From positions 100,205 through 164,204 of the forward strand of contig NZ_JAATOD010000005.1 of assembly GCF_014229645.1 (NCBI RefSeq): a DNA stretch of 64,000 nt, written 5' to 3'. Positions 35,937 to 47,953 of this stretch are shown here, one piece after another. This stretch comes from Listeria swaminathanii. GTDB lineage: Bacteria > Bacillota > Bacilli > Lactobacillales > Listeriaceae. A program made the position numbers and the translations under genes. The first letter of the stretch is position 1. Each line of letters opens with the position of its first letter. The notes beneath the pieces were generated by a model. That model was not told the origin of the DNA and made no database searches. It saw nothing but the letters and a program-made list of their open reading frames with translations.

Positions 35937-36560
35937 ATGCCAAAATTAAGCTTACTTAAACAAGATGGAACAAACGCTGGCGAAATTACTTTAAACGACA
36001 CTGTTTTCGGTATCGAACCAAATGAAAAAGTTGTTGTTGACGTAATTTTGAGCCAACGTGCTTCCCTACGTCAAGGGACTCACAAAGTAAAAAATCGTTC
36101 AGAAGTACGTGGTGGCGGACGTAAACCATGGCGTCAAAAAGGTACAGGTCGTGCCCGTCAAGGTTCAATCCGTTCCCCACAATGGCGTGGCGGTGGTGTC
36201 GTATTCGGCCCAACACCTCGTTCATATGCTTACAAATTACCTAAGAAAGTTCGTCGTTTAGCGATTAAATCGATTCTTTCTTCTAAAGTTAATGAAGAAA
36301 AATTAGTTGTACTTGAAGGTTTGACTTTCGATGCACCTAAAACAAAAGAATTTGCGGCTTTTCTTAAAAATATCTCTGTAGATACTAAGGCACTAATCGT
36401 AGTTGCTGGTGAAAGTGAAAATGTAGAATTATCTGCACGCAACTTACAAGGCATTACTGTTATTCCAGCTGAAAGTATCTCAGTACTAGAAGTTGCTAAA
36501 CATGATAAATTAATTATCACTAAAGCAGCTGTCGAAAAAGTAGAGGAGGTGCTCGCATAA
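35937..36560 (+). CDS. rplD: 50S ribosomal protein L4
   Basis: 207 residues. The exit-tunnel loop with [19 protein letters not shown] near residues 62-80 is intact, the region where macrolide-resistance changes occur in other bacteria. Ends one base into rplW start (TAATG overlap), indicating coupling. AAAGGAGG ribosome site. In enterics L4 represses this operon. Confidence 0.98.
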   Translation: MPKLSLLKQDGTNAGEITLNDTVFGIEPNEKVVVDVILSQRASLRQGTHKVKNRSEVRGGGRKPWRQKGTGRARQGSIRSPQWRGGGVVFGPTPRSYAYKLPKKVRRLAIKSILSSKVNEEKLVVLEGLTFDAPKTKEFAAFLKNISVDTKALIVVAGESENVELSARNLQGITVIPAESISVLEVAKHDKLIITKAAVEKVEEVLA

Positions 36561-36844
36561 TGGATGCACGCGACATCATTAAGCGCCCAGTTGTAACTGA
36601 AGAATCTACAAGCATTCTCGACGATAAGAAATATACATTTGAAGTAGATACTCGCGCAACTAAAACGCAAGTAAAATACGCAATTGAAGAAATTTTCGAC
36701 GTAAAAGTTGCTAAAGTAAACGTAATGAATTACAAAGGCAAACTTAAACGTATGGGCCGTTATGCAGGTTACACTAACAAACGTCGTAAAGCGATTGTTA
36801 CTGTTACAGCTGACAGCAAAGAAATTCAATTCTTTGAAGTATAA
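36560..36844 (+). CDS. rplW: 50S ribosomal protein L23
   Basis: 94 residues, exit-tunnel rim protein that docks trigger factor and SRP. Begins [16 protein letters not shown] and carries [10 protein letters not shown] near the end. Its ATG overlaps the final A of the rplD stop; the ribosome site AGAGGAGGTG lies inside rplD. Confidence 0.98.
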   Translation: MDARDIIKRPVVTEESTSILDDKKYTFEVDTRATKTQVKYAIEEIFDVKVAKVNVMNYKGKLKRMGRYAGYTNKRRKAIVTVTADSKEIQFFEV

Positions 36845-36884
36845 TTCGACTAACTTTAAATAAATCTAACGAGGAGGGGAAACA

Positions 36885-37718
36885 ATGGCGATCAAAAAGT
36901 ATAAACCTACCACTAACGGGCGCCGGCACATGACTAGTTCTGATTTCGCTGAGATTACTACAAGTACTCCAGAAAAATCTTTACTACGTCCTCTTAAAAA
37001 GAAAGCCGGACGCAATAACCAAGGTAAGTTAACTGTTCGTCATCACGGCGGTGGCCATAAACGCCAATACCGCGTGATTGATTTCAAACGTAACAAAGAT
37101 GGTATTCCTGGACGCGTTGCAACGATCGAGTACGATCCAAACCGTTCCGCTAATATCGCTCTAATCAACTATGCTGATGGAGAAAAACGCTACATCATCG
37201 CAGCAAAAGGCCTTGAAGTAGGTCAAACAATTTATTCAGGAGCAGAAGCTGACATTAAAGTTGGTAATGCACTAGAATTAAAAGATATTCCAGTGGGTAC
37301 TGTTATCCACAATATCGAAATGAAACCTGGTAAAGGTGGACAATTAGTACGTTCTGCTGGAACAAGTGCTCAAGTACTTGGTAAAGAAGGCAAATACGTA
37401 TTAATCCGCTTAAACTCCGGTGAAGTTCGCATGATCCTTTCTACTTGCCGCGCTACAATCGGTCAAGTTGGTAACGAACAACACGAACTTATCAACATCG
37501 GTAAAGCAGGTCGTTCACGTTGGATGGGTAAACGCCCAACTGTTCGTGGATCTGTAATGAACCCGAACGATCACCCACACGGTGGTGGTGAAGGTAAAGC
37601 TCCAATCGGCCGTAAATCGCCAATGTCTCCATGGGGTAAACCAACTCTTGGATACAAAACACGTAAGAAAAACAACAACTCCGATAAATTCATCGTACGT
37701 CGTCGTAAGAAAAAATAA
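36885..37718 (+). CDS. rplB: 50S ribosomal protein L2
   Basis: 277 residues, required for subunit joining and peptidyl transfer. The conserved [15 protein letters not shown] segment near residue 228, with the critical His, and a basic C-terminus are present. AGGAGGGGAAAC ribosome site. 40 bases after rplW. Confidence 0.98.
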   Translation: MAIKKYKPTTNGRRHMTSSDFAEITTSTPEKSLLRPLKKKAGRNNQGKLTVRHHGGGHKRQYRVIDFKRNKDGIPGRVATIEYDPNRSANIALINYADGEKRYIIAAKGLEVGQTIYSGAEADIKVGNALELKDIPVGTVIHNIEMKPGKGGQLVRSAGTSAQVLGKEGKYVLIRLNSGEVRMILSTCRATIGQVGNEQHELINIGKAGRSRWMGKRPTVRGSVMNPNDHPHGGGEGKAPIGRKSPMSPWGKPTLGYKTRKKNNNSDKFIVRRRKKK

Positions 37719-37805
37719 TCGGATTAATAGATTGAATAAAATTGGTAGCAGGATAGCGAGGACATGCGTTCTCAGCTTCCTGACTATGCGAAGGGAGGTT
37801 CCGTC

Positions 37806-38084
37806 ATGGGTCGTAGTTTGAAAAAAGGACCTTTTGTTGATGGCCACTTGATGAAGAAAGTGGACGCTGCAGCAGAAAGCGAAAAGAAACAAGTAATTAA
37901 AACTTGGTCTCGTCGCTCCACGATTTTCCCAACTTTTGTTGGACTAACAATCGCTGTATATGATGGACGTAAACACGTTCCTGTTTATGTTCAAGAAGAT
38001 ATGGTAGGACACAAACTGGGCGAATTCGCACCAACTCGTACGTACCGCGGTCATGCGGGCGACGATAAAAAAACTAAACGCTAA
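37806..38084 (+). CDS. rpsS: 30S ribosomal protein S19
   Basis: 92 residues, begins [15 protein letters not shown], ends with the usual basic tail. The ATG at 37806 follows AAGGGAGG; earlier in-frame codons from 37764 belong to the intergenic region. Binds the 30S head with S13. Confidence 0.98.
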   Translation: MGRSLKKGPFVDGHLMKKVDAAAESEKKQVIKTWSRRSTIFPTFVGLTIAVYDGRKHVPVYVQEDMVGHKLGEFAPTRTYRGHAGDDKKTKR

Positions 38085-38104
38085 TTTGAGAGGAGGATAT
38101 CCTA

Positions 38105-38461
38105 ATGGCAAGTGAAGTTACAAGCGCAAAAGCCGTTGCCAAAACGGTTCGTATTGCTCCTCGCAAAGCTAGAATCGTCATTGATTTAATTCGAGGCAAG
38201 CAAGTTGGCGAAGCAATTGCAATCTTGAAGTATACTCCAAGATCGGCTTCCCCAATTATTGAAAAAGTATTAAAATCCGCTATTGCTAACGCAGAGCATA
38301 ACTATGATTTAGACATTAACAACCTTGTAGTAGAGGAAGCATTTGTTGACGAAGGTCCAACACTTAAACGTTTCCGTCCACGTGCACAAGGTCGTGCAAG
38401 TGCAATCAACAAACGTACTAGCCACATTACAGTTGTGGTATCTGAAGTGAAGGAGGGATAA
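38105..38461 (+). CDS. rplV: 50S ribosomal protein L22
   Basis: 118 residues with the tunnel-lining beta-hairpin [22 protein letters not shown] near residues 85-107 (macrolide site, apparently wild type). AGAGGAGG ribosome site. Three bases before rpsC, with an overlapping ribosome site. Confidence 0.98.
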
Positions 38462-38464
38462 TTC

Positions 38465-39121
38465 GTGGGTCAAAAAGTACATCCAATAGGTATGCGTATC
38501 GGTGTCATCCGTGATTGGGACTCCAAATGGTACGCGGAAAAAGATTATGCGGACTTCTTACATGAAGATTTACGCATCCGTGATTACGTTGCAAAACGTC
38601 TATCTGACGCTTCTGTTTCTCGTGTAGAAATCGAACGTGCAGCTAACCGTGTGAATATCACTATTCATACTGCAAAACCTGGTATGGTTATCGGTAAAGG
38701 TGGTTCTGAAGTTGAAGCATTACGCAAAAACTTAAACGAACTTACTCAAAAACGTGTTCATATCAACATCGTAGAAATCAAACGTGCTGACCTAGACGCA
38801 AAATTGGTTGCTGAAAATATCGCTCGTCAATTGGAAGGTCGTGTATCTTTCCGTCGTGCGCAAAAACAAGCTATCCAACGTACTATGCGTGCTGGAGCAA
38901 AAGGTATCAAAACTCAAGTATCTGGTCGTCTTGGCGGAGCGGATATCGCTCGTGCTGAACACTATAGCGAAGGAACAGTACCTCTTCATACATTGCGTGC
39001 CGACATCGACTACGCATGGGAAGAAGCTGACACAACTTATGGTAAACTAGGCGTTAAAGTCTGGATCTACCGCGGTGAAGTCCTTCCTACGAAGAAAAAC
39101 AATGTGGAAGGAGGAAAATAA
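38465..39121 (+). CDS. rpsC: 30S ribosomal protein S3
   Basis: 218 residues from a GTG start. The KH motif [18 protein letters not shown] near residue 75 marks the RNA-binding domain at the mRNA entry tunnel. The ribosome site AAGGAGGGA lies in the end of rplV, so translation is coupled. Confidence 0.98.
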
Positions 39122-39123
39122 TA

Positions 39124-39558
39124 ATGTTAGTTCCTAAACGTGTAAAATACCGTCGTGAATTTCGCGGAAACATGCGTGGACGCGCGAAAGGCGGAACTGA
39201 AGTTGCATTTGGTGAATATGGTCTTCAAGCAGTTGAAGCTTCTTGGATTACAAACCGTCAAATCGAAGCAGCTCGTATCGCAATGACTCGTTACATGAAA
39301 CGTGGCGGTAAAGTTTGGATTAAAATTTTCCCTCATAAATCTTACACTTCTAAACCAATCGGGGTTCGGATGGGTAAAGGTAAAGGTGCTCCGGAAGGTT
39401 GGGTAAGCCCAGTCAAACGTGGCAAAATTATGTTTGAAATCGCAGGTGTTCCTGAAGATGTAGCGCGTGAAGCATTACGTCTAGCAGCACATAAACTGCC
39501 GGTCAAAACTAAGATCGTTAAACGTGAAGAAATTGGTGGTGAAGCAAATGAAAGCTAA
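39124..39558 (+). CDS. rplP: 50S ribosomal protein L16
   Basis: 144 residues, begins [15 protein letters not shown]. Contains [28 protein letters not shown] near residues 60-87, the A-site loop. Starts two bases after rpsC and overlaps rpmC by 11 bases. Confidence 0.98.
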
Positions 39559-39739
39559 TGATATCCGTGATTTATCCACTACCGAAATCCAAGATCAAGA
39601 AAAAGCTTTGAAAGAAGAGCTCTTCAACCTGCGCTTTCAATTAGCTACTGGTCAATTAGAAAACACCGCACGTATTCGTGAGGTTCGTAAAGCAATTGCC
39701 CGTATGAAAACAATCGTTCGAGAAAGAGAACTTGCTTAA
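39548..39739 (+). CDS. rpmC: 50S ribosomal protein L29
   Basis: 63 residues, two-helix protein at the tunnel exit. Begins [15 protein letters not shown]; the ATG at 39548 follows a GGTGGTGAAG site inside rplP. The open frame from 39524 adds residues that are only L16 out of frame. Confidence 0.97.
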
Positions 39740-39766
39740 AAAAGAATCGTAAGGAGGTTTTAATAC

Positions 39767-40030
39767 ATGGCTGACCGTAACCAACGTAAAGTTTATACTG
39801 GTCGTGTTGTATCCGATAAAATGGATAAAACAATTACCGTGGTTGTTGAAACGTACAAGAAACATGGTTTGTACGGTAAACGCGTGAAGTATTCTAAAAA
39901 ATTCAAAGCGCATGATGAAAATAACATTGCAAAAACTGGCGATGTAGTTCGTATTTCCGAAACTCGTCCATTGTCTGCAACTAAACATTTCCGTTTATTA
40001 GAAGTTGTAGAAGAAGCAGTAATTATCTAA
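39767..40030 (+). CDS. rpsQ: 30S ribosomal protein S17
   Basis: 87 residues, OB-fold 16S rRNA-binding protein. Contains [14 protein letters not shown] near the N-terminus and [18 protein letters not shown] near the end. AAGGAGG ribosome site. Last gene before an 79-base gap leading to rplN. Confidence 0.98.
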
Positions 40031-40055
40031 ATCAAAAGTTAAAAATAGATTGTGA

Positions 40056-40478
<423 letters not shown>

Positions 40479-40515
40479 AAAATAAGTTCCAAGAAATCAA
40501 GGAGGTGCTATACCA

Positions 40516-40827
40516 ATGCATGTCAAAAAAGGTGATAAAGTAAAAGTTATTACTGGTAAAGATAAAGGCAAATCCGGCAAAGTGCTCGCAGCATTTCCGA
40601 AAAAGGATCGCGTACTTATCGAAGGAATCAATATGGTTAAAAAACATACAAAACCTTCCAACGTCAACCCGCAAGGCGGAATCTTGAATGTTGAAGCACC
40701 AATCCACGTTTCAAACGTAATGCTACTTGACCCTAAAACAGGCGAACCTACTCGTGTAGGATACGAAGTTAAAGGCGACAAGAAAGTACGCGTAGCAAAA
40801 AAATCCGGTGAAGTAATAGATAAATAA
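40516..40827 (+). CDS. rplX: 50S ribosomal protein L24
   Basis: 103 residues with an N-terminal KOW motif ([20 protein letters not shown] near residues 4-23). Initiates 50S assembly. AAGGAGGTG ribosome site. Confidence 0.98.
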   Translation: MHVKKGDKVKVITGKDKGKSGKVLAAFPKKDRVLIEGINMVKKHTKPSNVNPQGGILNVEAPIHVSNVMLLDPKTGEPTRVGYEVKGDKKVRVAKKSGEVIDK

Positions 40828-40853
40828 TAGTCGTAGGAAGGAGGGAATATTAC

Positions 40854-41393
40854 ATGAATCGCCTTAAAGATCAATATCTTAAGGAAATTGTTCCTGCTTT
40901 AATGAGCAAATTCAATTATGACTCCGTAATGGAGGTTCCAAAAATAGATAAAATCGTAATCAACACTGGTGTTGGTGACGCTACAGCAAATGCGAAAGTT
41001 TTAGACAGTGCAGTTGAGGAGTTAGCTCTTATCACTGGTCAAAAACCTGTAATCACAAAAGCAAAAAATTCTATCGCTGGTTTCCGTCTTCGTGAAGGAA
41101 TGCCAATCGGTGCTAAAGTAACTTTGCGTGGTGAACGCATGTATGATTTCTTAGATAAATTAGTTACTGTTTCACTTCCACGTGTTCGTGATTTCCGTGG
41201 CGTATCGAAAAAAGCTTTCGATGGCCGTGGTAACTATACGTTGGGTGTTAGAGAGCAACTTATTTTCCCTGAAATTGATTACGATCAAGTATCAAAAGTA
41301 CGCGGTATGGACGTAGTAATCGTTACAACTGCCAAAAGTGATGAAGAATCTCATGAGTTACTAACTCAACTTGGGATGCCATTTCAAAAGTAA
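40854..41393 (+). CDS. rplE: 50S ribosomal protein L5
   Basis: 179 residues, binds 5S rRNA in the central protuberance. Segments [11 protein letters not shown] near residue 33, GAKVTLRG near residue 87 and FPEIDYD near residue 143 are typical. GGAAGGAGGG ribosome site. Confidence 0.98.
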   Translation: MNRLKDQYLKEIVPALMSKFNYDSVMEVPKIDKIVINTGVGDATANAKVLDSAVEELALITGQKPVITKAKNSIAGFRLREGMPIGAKVTLRGERMYDFLDKLVTVSLPRVRDFRGVSKKAFDGRGNYTLGVREQLIFPEIDYDQVSKVRGMDVVIVTTAKSDEESHELLTQLGMPFQK

Positions 41394-41411
41394 TCAAAAC
41401 TAATTTAGTAG

Positions 41412-41609
<198 letters not shown>

Positions 41610-41639
41610 GAAAGAGTTTAAGGAAGGAGGGTATTATAC

Positions 41640-42038
41640 ATGGTGATGACAGATCCAATTGCAGATTTTCTAACTCGCATTCGTAATGCAAACATGGTTA
41701 AACATGATAAATTAGAACTGCCTGCATCCAAAATCAAAAAAGAAATTGCTGAAATATTGAAGCGTGAAGGTTTTATCCGTGACGTTGAATATATTGAAGA
41801 TGACAATGCTGGAACAATCCGTGTTTTCTTAAAATATGGAGCGACTGGCGAACGTGTAATCACTGGTTTGAAACGTATCAGTAAACCAGGTTTACGTGTA
41901 TATGCAAAATCAACTGAGGTGCCTAAAGTACTTAACGGTCTAGGTATCGCAATCGTGTCTACTTCCCAAGGTGTTTTAACCGACAAAGAAGCCCGTGCTA
42001 AACAAGTCGGCGGAGAAGTACTAGCATACGTTTGGTAA
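41640..42038 (+). CDS. rpsH: 30S ribosomal protein S8
   Basis: 132 residues, begins [18 protein letters not shown] and ends GGEVLAYVW. Primary 16S rRNA binder and, in enterics, the translational repressor of the spc operon. AAGGAGGG ribosome site; a start at the third codon is also possible. Confidence 0.98.
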   Translation: MVMTDPIADFLTRIRNANMVKHDKLELPASKIKKEIAEILKREGFIRDVEYIEDDNAGTIRVFLKYGATGERVITGLKRISKPGLRVYAKSTEVPKVLNGLGIAIVSTSQGVLTDKEARAKQVGGEVLAYVW

Positions 42039-42068
42039 GAAAAAGTAAACCATAAGGAGGTGCAATAA

Positions 42069-42605
42069 ATGTCCCGTATAGGTAAAAAAACTATTGTGAT
42101 TCCTGCAGGTGTAACTGTTACACTTAATGGATCAACAGCAACAGTTAAAGGTCCTAAAGGTGAACTTGTAAAAGAGTTCAACCCAGAAATTACTATTAAA
42201 ATCGAAGGCAGCGAAATTAACGTTTCTCGCCCGACTGATAATAAAAACCACCGTGCACTTCATGGTACAACTCGTGCTATTCTTAATAACATGGTTGTCG
42301 GAGTTTCCGAGGGTTATGAAAAGAAATTAGAACTTATCGGTGTTGGTTACCGTGCGCAAAAACAAGGCGACAAGCTTGTTCTTAACGTAGGGTACTCTCA
42401 TCCAGTAGAGTTTGTTGCTCCTAAAGGCGTAGAAATTGAAGTTCCTGCAAACACACAAGTGATTGTAAAAGGATACAACAAAGAACACGTTGGCGAGTTA
42501 GCTGCAAACATTCGTGCCGTACGTCCACCAGAGCCGTATAAAGGTAAAGGTATTCGTTACGAAGGCGAACATGTACGCCGTAAAGAAGGTAAAACTGGTA
42601 AATAA
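42069..42605 (+). CDS. rplF: 50S ribosomal protein L6
   Basis: 178 residues, two related alpha-beta domains. Begins [15 protein letters not shown]; the C-terminal [23 protein letters not shown] signature is intact. Located at the GTPase-associated region. AAGGAGGTG ribosome site. Confidence 0.98.
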   Translation: MSRIGKKTIVIPAGVTVTLNGSTATVKGPKGELVKEFNPEITIKIEGSEINVSRPTDNKNHRALHGTTRAILNNMVVGVSEGYEKKLELIGVGYRAQKQGDKLVLNVGYSHPVEFVAPKGVEIEVPANTQVIVKGYNKEHVGELAANIRAVRPPEPYKGKGIRYEGEHVRRKEGKTGK

Positions 42606-42644
42606 TGCCGCTTAATTAGGCAAATGAGAGAAGAGGTGAGTCGT

Positions 42645-43004
42645 GTGATTACCAAAATCGACAAAAATAAAGTACGTAAAAAAAGACATGCTCGTGTTCG
42701 TTCTAAGATTTCTGGAACTGAAAGTCGTCCACGTTTAAACGTATTCCGTTCAAACAAAAATATTTATGCTCAAATTATTGATGATGTAAATGGTGTGACA
42801 CTTGCAAGTGCGTCTAATTTAGATAAAGATTTCGGTTCTGCTGAATCCAAAGTTGATGCAGCGAGCAAAGTTGGCGAACTAGTTGCTAAACGTGCTTCCG
42901 AAAAAGGTATTACTTCTGTCACTTTTGACCGTGGAGGATACTTATATCATGGCCGCGTAAAAGCTCTTGCTGAAGCAGCTCGCGAAAATGGACTAGAATT
43001 TTAA
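42645..43004 (+). CDS. rplR: 50S ribosomal protein L18
   Basis: 119 residues starting at the GTG at 42645 (residues [19 protein letters not shown]), which follows AGAGGTGAG; the ATG at 42624 would add seven non-conserved residues that encode the ribosome site. Binds 5S rRNA with L5. Ends [17 protein letters not shown]. Confidence 0.96.
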
Positions 43005-43025
43005 TAAGAAGGAGGGACATATTAC

Positions 43026-43529
43026 ATGCCTGAGCAAATTGATGGAAACAAATTAGATTTAGAAGAACGCGTTGTTACAATCAACCGTGTTGCTAAAGTA
43101 GTTAAAGGTGGACGTCGTTTCCGTTTCACAGCACTTGTTGTTGTTGGAGACAAAAATGGTCATGTTGGTTTCGGTACTGGTAAAGCACAAGAAGTTCCAG
43201 ACGCTATCCGTAAAGCTGTTGAGGATGCTAAAAAGAACATGGTGCTTGTACCAACTGTAGACACAACTATTCCACACACTGTAGTCGGACATTTTGGTGG
43301 CGGAGAAATTCTTCTTAAACCTGCTAGTGCCGGTTCTGGTGTAACTGCTGGTGGTCCCGTTCGTGCGGTCCTAGAACTTGCCGGTGTTGCTGATGTATCT
43401 TCCAAATCGCTTGGATCTAATACACCAATTAACATGGTTCGTGCTACAATCGACGGAATTAAACAACTGAAAAACGCTGAAGATGTTGCGAAACTTCGTG
43501 GCAAAACAGTAGAAGAATTGTTAGGATAA
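43026..43529 (+). CDS. rpsE: 30S ribosomal protein S5
   Basis: 167 residues. N-terminal double-stranded RNA-binding fold with [21 protein letters not shown] near residues 27-47 (the loop mutated in spectinomycin resistance, apparently wild type). Contributes to decoding accuracy. AAGGAGGG ribosome site. Confidence 0.98.
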
Positions 43530-43545
43530 GGAGGGAATTATCATT

Positions 43546-43725
43546 ATGGCGAAGTTAGAAATTACTCTAAAACGTAGCTTAATCGGACGCCCTCAACCAC
43601 AACGCAAAACTGTTCAAGCATTAGGTCTTGGTAAAACAAATTCTGTAGTGGTTAAAGAAGATAATCCTGCAATTCGTGGGATGATCACTAAAGTAAGTCA
43701 TTTAGTGGACGTCAAAGAAGTTTAA
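43546..43725 (+). CDS. rpmD: 50S ribosomal protein L30
   Basis: 59 residues translated directly from the sequence: begins [20 protein letters not shown], contains [15 protein letters not shown] and ends SHLVDVKEV. Ribosome site AAGGAGGG. It fills the otherwise unexplained gap between rpsE and rplO, the standard spc-operon position. Confidence 0.97.
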
Positions 43726-43782
43726 GCTTAAAAATTATTATGCAATTTGATAGAATTTGTTAAATAGGAGGAGGTGCTTGAC

Positions 43783-44223
43783 ATGAAACTACATGAACTT
43801 AAGCCTTCAGAAGGTTCTCGTAAAGAACGTAATCGTGTTGGTCGTGGAACAGGCTCTGGTAACGGCAAAACTTCAGGACGCGGTCATAAAGGACAAAAAG
43901 CTCGTTCTGGTGGTGGCGTACGTTTAGGTTTTGAAGGTGGACAACTTCCACTTTTCCGTCGTATTCCAAAACGTGGATTCACAAACATCAACCGTAAAGA
44001 ATTTGCTATCGTGAACTTAGATGTTTTAAACCGCTTTGAAGATGGTACAGAAGTAACGCCAGAACTTTTAGTTGAAACTGGAATTATTCGTAACGAAAAA
44101 TCCGGAATCAAGATTTTATCTAATGGAAATATCGAGAAAAAACTTACTGTGAAAGCGAACAAATTCTCTGCAGCTGCAAAAGAAGCAATTGAAGCAGCTG
44201 GCGGAAAAACTGAGGTGATCTAA
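43783..44223 (+). CDS. rplO: 50S ribosomal protein L15
   Basis: 146 residues from the ATG at 43783 ([20 protein letters not shown]), which follows AGGAGGAGG; the upstream in-frame GTG lies in the ribosome site. Gly/Lys-rich N-terminus ([18 protein letters not shown]) and [10 protein letters not shown] are typical. Its stop overlaps the secY start (TAATG). Confidence 0.98.
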   Translation: MKLHELKPSEGSRKERNRVGRGTGSGNGKTSGRGHKGQKARSGGGVRLGFEGGQLPLFRRIPKRGFTNINRKEFAIVNLDVLNRFEDGTEVTPELLVETGIIRNEKSGIKILSNGNIEKKLTVKANKFSAAAKEAIEAAGGKTEVI

Positions 44224-45518
44224 TGTTTCAAACGTTAGTTAACTTCTTCAAAGTAGCAGACATCCGTAAAAAAATACTATTTACATTAGCAATGCTAGTT
44301 ATTTTCCGTATTGGTACATTCGTGCCAGTACCGGGAGTTAACGCAGCAGCTTTACAATCTAGTATGGATGGCGGTATTTTGGGGTTCTTAAATACATTTA
44401 ATGGTGGGGCTTTAAAAAACTTCTCAATTTTTGCCATGGGTGTAATGCCTTACATTACATCTTCCATTATTGTTCAGTTACTTCAAATGGACGTTGTTCC
44501 TAAATTGACTGAGTGGTCTAAGCAAGGGGAAATGGGTCGTAAAAAACTCAATCAACTTACTAGATACATGACAATCGGACTTGGTTTGGTTGAAGCTTTC
44601 GGTATGGCATACGGGTTTAACCGCATGTCATCAGCTGGCTTAGTCATTGAACCTTCCATAGGTAGATATGCAATTATCGCTGTTGTATTAACTACTGGTA
44701 CAATGTTCTTAATGTGGTTAGGGGAGCAAATCACTGTTAAAGGTGTTGGTAATGGTGTTTCCATCATTATCTTTGCAGGTATTGTTGCTCGTATTCCTGA
44801 TGGAGTGCGTCAATTATATGTTTCGCAAATTGAAAACGCCGGTGATCAACTTTTCCTACATGTTTTGACATTGGTTGGTGTGGCGGTTGCGATTTTAGCT
44901 ATTGTTGTAGCTGTAATCTTCTTCCAACAAGCACTACGTAAAATTCCAATTCAATACTCTAAACGTGTAGCAGGAGCAAAACAATCGGGCGCGCAAGCAA
45001 CGCACTTGCCGTTAAAACTTAACTCTGCCGGAGTTATCCCAGTTATCTTTGCAAGTGCATTTATTATTACACCGCAAACCATTCTTACTTTCTTTGATCA
45101 AAGTAACGATGTGGTAAAAGTATTGAAAGATGTGTTTGATTACACAAAACCAATTGGTATGATTTTATATGTTGCACTAATTGTTGCTTTCACTTATTTC
45201 TATGCTTTCATTCAAGTGAACCCTGAGAAAGTTGCAGACAACTTGAAAAAGCAAGGTGGGTATATTCCTAGTAAACGTCCTGGTCGGGAAACACAAGCTT
45301 ATCTTACATCGGTACTTTACCGATTAACATTTGTTGGTGCAATTTTCCTTTCAGCGGTTGCTATACTTCCAACTATCGGTACTACTGTGTTTAGTTTACC
45401 GCAGTCGTTAGCCGTTGGTGGTACAAGCCTACTAATTGTTATCGGGGTAGCATTAGATACTACGAAACAACTCGAAGGACAACTTGTAAAAAGGAACTAT
45501 CGGGGATTTATCAAATAA
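44223..45518 (+). CDS. secY: Protein translocase subunit SecY
   Basis: 431 residues with ten membrane helices, the channel of the Sec translocon. Recognisable: FRIGTFVPVPGVN near residue 24, MGVMPYITSSIIVQLL near residue 73 and the cytoplasmic loop NLKKQGGYIPSKRPGRET near residue 340. Translation coupled to rplO by overlap. Exports the many signal-peptide proteins also encoded here. Confidence 0.98.
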   Translation: MFQTLVNFFKVADIRKKILFTLAMLVIFRIGTFVPVPGVNAAALQSSMDGGILGFLNTFNGGALKNFSIFAMGVMPYITSSIIVQLLQMDVVPKLTEWSKQGEMGRKKLNQLTRYMTIGLGLVEAFGMAYGFNRMSSAGLVIEPSIGRYAIIAVVLTTGTMFLMWLGEQITVKGVGNGVSIIIFAGIVARIPDGVRQLYVSQIENAGDQLFLHVLTLVGVAVAILAIVVAVIFFQQALRKIPIQYSKRVAGAKQSGAQATHLPLKLNSAGVIPVIFASAFIITPQTILTFFDQSNDVVKVLKDVFDYTKPIGMILYVALIVAFTYFYAFIQVNPEKVADNLKKQGGYIPSKRPGRETQAYLTSVLYRLTFVGAIFLSAVAILPTIGTTVFSLPQSLAVGGTSLLIVIGVALDTTKQLEGQLVKRNYRGFIK

Positions 45519-45565
45519 CACGCAGTTCTTGTTAGGAATTCCTAGCAGGAGCTAGCGCGTAATAA

Positions 45566-46225
<660 letters not shown>

Positions 46226-46612
46226 GGGGTAAGCTGTGCTGAAATCACTGCCGAAATCAATGCGTGCAAATTAAGTTAGTTTGTAGTATAATGGATAATT
46301 GGCAGTGGAATTAAAGGCATCTAAGCAAATCATGATGAACGAGAGAACCGTTTGAAGATCATCCGAATGACGTATATGTTCTACCTTGATCTGTTCCGCC
46401 GCAATGCTTTTGCGAGTTACAGTTCTTCTGGTTTTTACGGATTTCACTTTTACAGGTTGTCTGAAAAGCTGGCGAAATGTGTTGCCTTTTAATGAAGTGC
46501 ATCCATTTTTGCATGTTTTACGTTTTTTTCATGTAAGAGAAATAGTTACACTGAAAGGATTAGGCCTGCATCAGGAACAAATCCAAGAATACAAGAAGGA
46601 GGTAGCAAACAT
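46226..46612 (+). other. Noncoding interval between adk and infA, in the place of map
   Basis: 387 bases without a recognised gene. A TATAAT at 46287-46292 with a weak GTGCAA 17 bases upstream suggests a promoter for infA-rpmJ-rpsM-rpsK-rpoA-rplQ, leaving a leader of about 310 bases. A short open frame at 46386-46640 has no ribosome site and overlaps infA, so it is not called. Methionine aminopeptidase motifs were looked for and not seen. Confidence 0.6.
46264..46292 (+). promoter_or_regulatory. Possible promoter for the infA-rplQ group
   Basis: Perfect -10 TATAAT at 46287-46292; the -35 (GTGCAA) is poor, so this is tentative. Confidence 0.4.
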
Positions 46613-46831
46613 ATGGCAAAGGAAGATGTTATTGAAGTAGAAGGCGTAGTACAAGAAACTCTACCAAACGCGATGTTCAATGTTGAACTCGAAAATGGTC
46701 ATAAAGTACTGGCAACTGTTTCTGGTAAAATCCGCATGCATTACATTCGTATTTTACCCGGAGATAAAGTGACAGTAGAGCTTTCTCCATACGACCTGAC
46801 ACGCGGAAGAATTACTTATCGTTTCAAATAA
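46613..46831 (+). CDS. infA: Translation initiation factor IF-1
   Basis: 72 residues, one OB-fold S1 domain: begins [15 protein letters not shown], with [25 protein letters not shown] and ending GRITYRFK. Blocks the A site and aids IF-2/IF-3. AAGGAGGTAGC ribosome site. Confidence 0.98.
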   Translation: MAKEDVIEVEGVVQETLPNAMFNVELENGHKVLATVSGKIRMHYIRILPGDKVTVELSPYDLTRGRITYRFK

Positions 46832-46916
46832 TTTGCACTCCGAAATTGAATTTATATACCGGTCTGGTTTATCCAGCTTAGAAATTATCGGTTTATAGAG
46901 ACATTTTCTCTAATAA

Positions 46917-47048
<132 letters not shown>

Positions 47049-47066
47049 GAGGAGGTGCTTAAGTAA

Positions 47067-47432
47067 ATGGCACGTATTGCAGGTGTGGACGTTCCACGTG
47101 AAAAACGTATTGTTATTTCCCTGACTTACATTTATGGTATCGGTAAACAAACAGCTAAAGAAGTTCTTGCTGAAGCTGGCGTTTCTGAAGATACTCGTAC
47201 TCGTGATTTAACTGAAGAAGAGCTAGGTAAAATCCGTGAAATCTTAGACCGTATTAAAGTTGAAGGTGACCTTCGTCGTGAAGTAAACTTAAACATTAAA
47301 CGTCTAATCGAAATCGGTTCTTACCGTGGCATGCGTCACCGTCGTGGACTTCCAGTTCGCGGACAAAATACAAAAAATAATGCCCGTACTCGTAAAGGCC
47401 CGTCCAAAACAGTAGCAGGCAAAAAGAAATAA
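47067..47432 (+). CDS. rpsM: 30S ribosomal protein S13
   Basis: 121 residues, begins [19 protein letters not shown]; contains the helix-hairpin-helix [19 protein letters not shown] and the tail [19 protein letters not shown]. Contacts P-site tRNA and forms subunit bridges. AGAGGAGGTG ribosome site. Confidence 0.98.
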
Positions 47433-47454
47433 TAGTAAAGGAGGTAGTTAGTGA

Positions 47455-47844
<390 letters not shown>

Positions 47845-47953
47845 GTGGTCGTTTTCTTTTGCCAATAGTAGATTTTTACTGTCTTAACTATCAAGGCAGA
47901 GAGTTTGACATAAAGACTGATATTCTAGACGTTTTGAAGGAGGGTAAATTTGA

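Noticed and set aside
36230..36829. Long minus-strand open frame of 199 codons across rplD-rplW
   Set aside because: It is antisense to two certain ribosomal protein genes, has no ribosome site and no family resemblance; codon bias of the plus-strand genes explains it.
46386..46640. 84-codon open frame before infA
   Set aside because: No ribosome site, overlaps the infA start, contains the infA ribosome site as codons, and shows no resemblance to map or KOW proteins.
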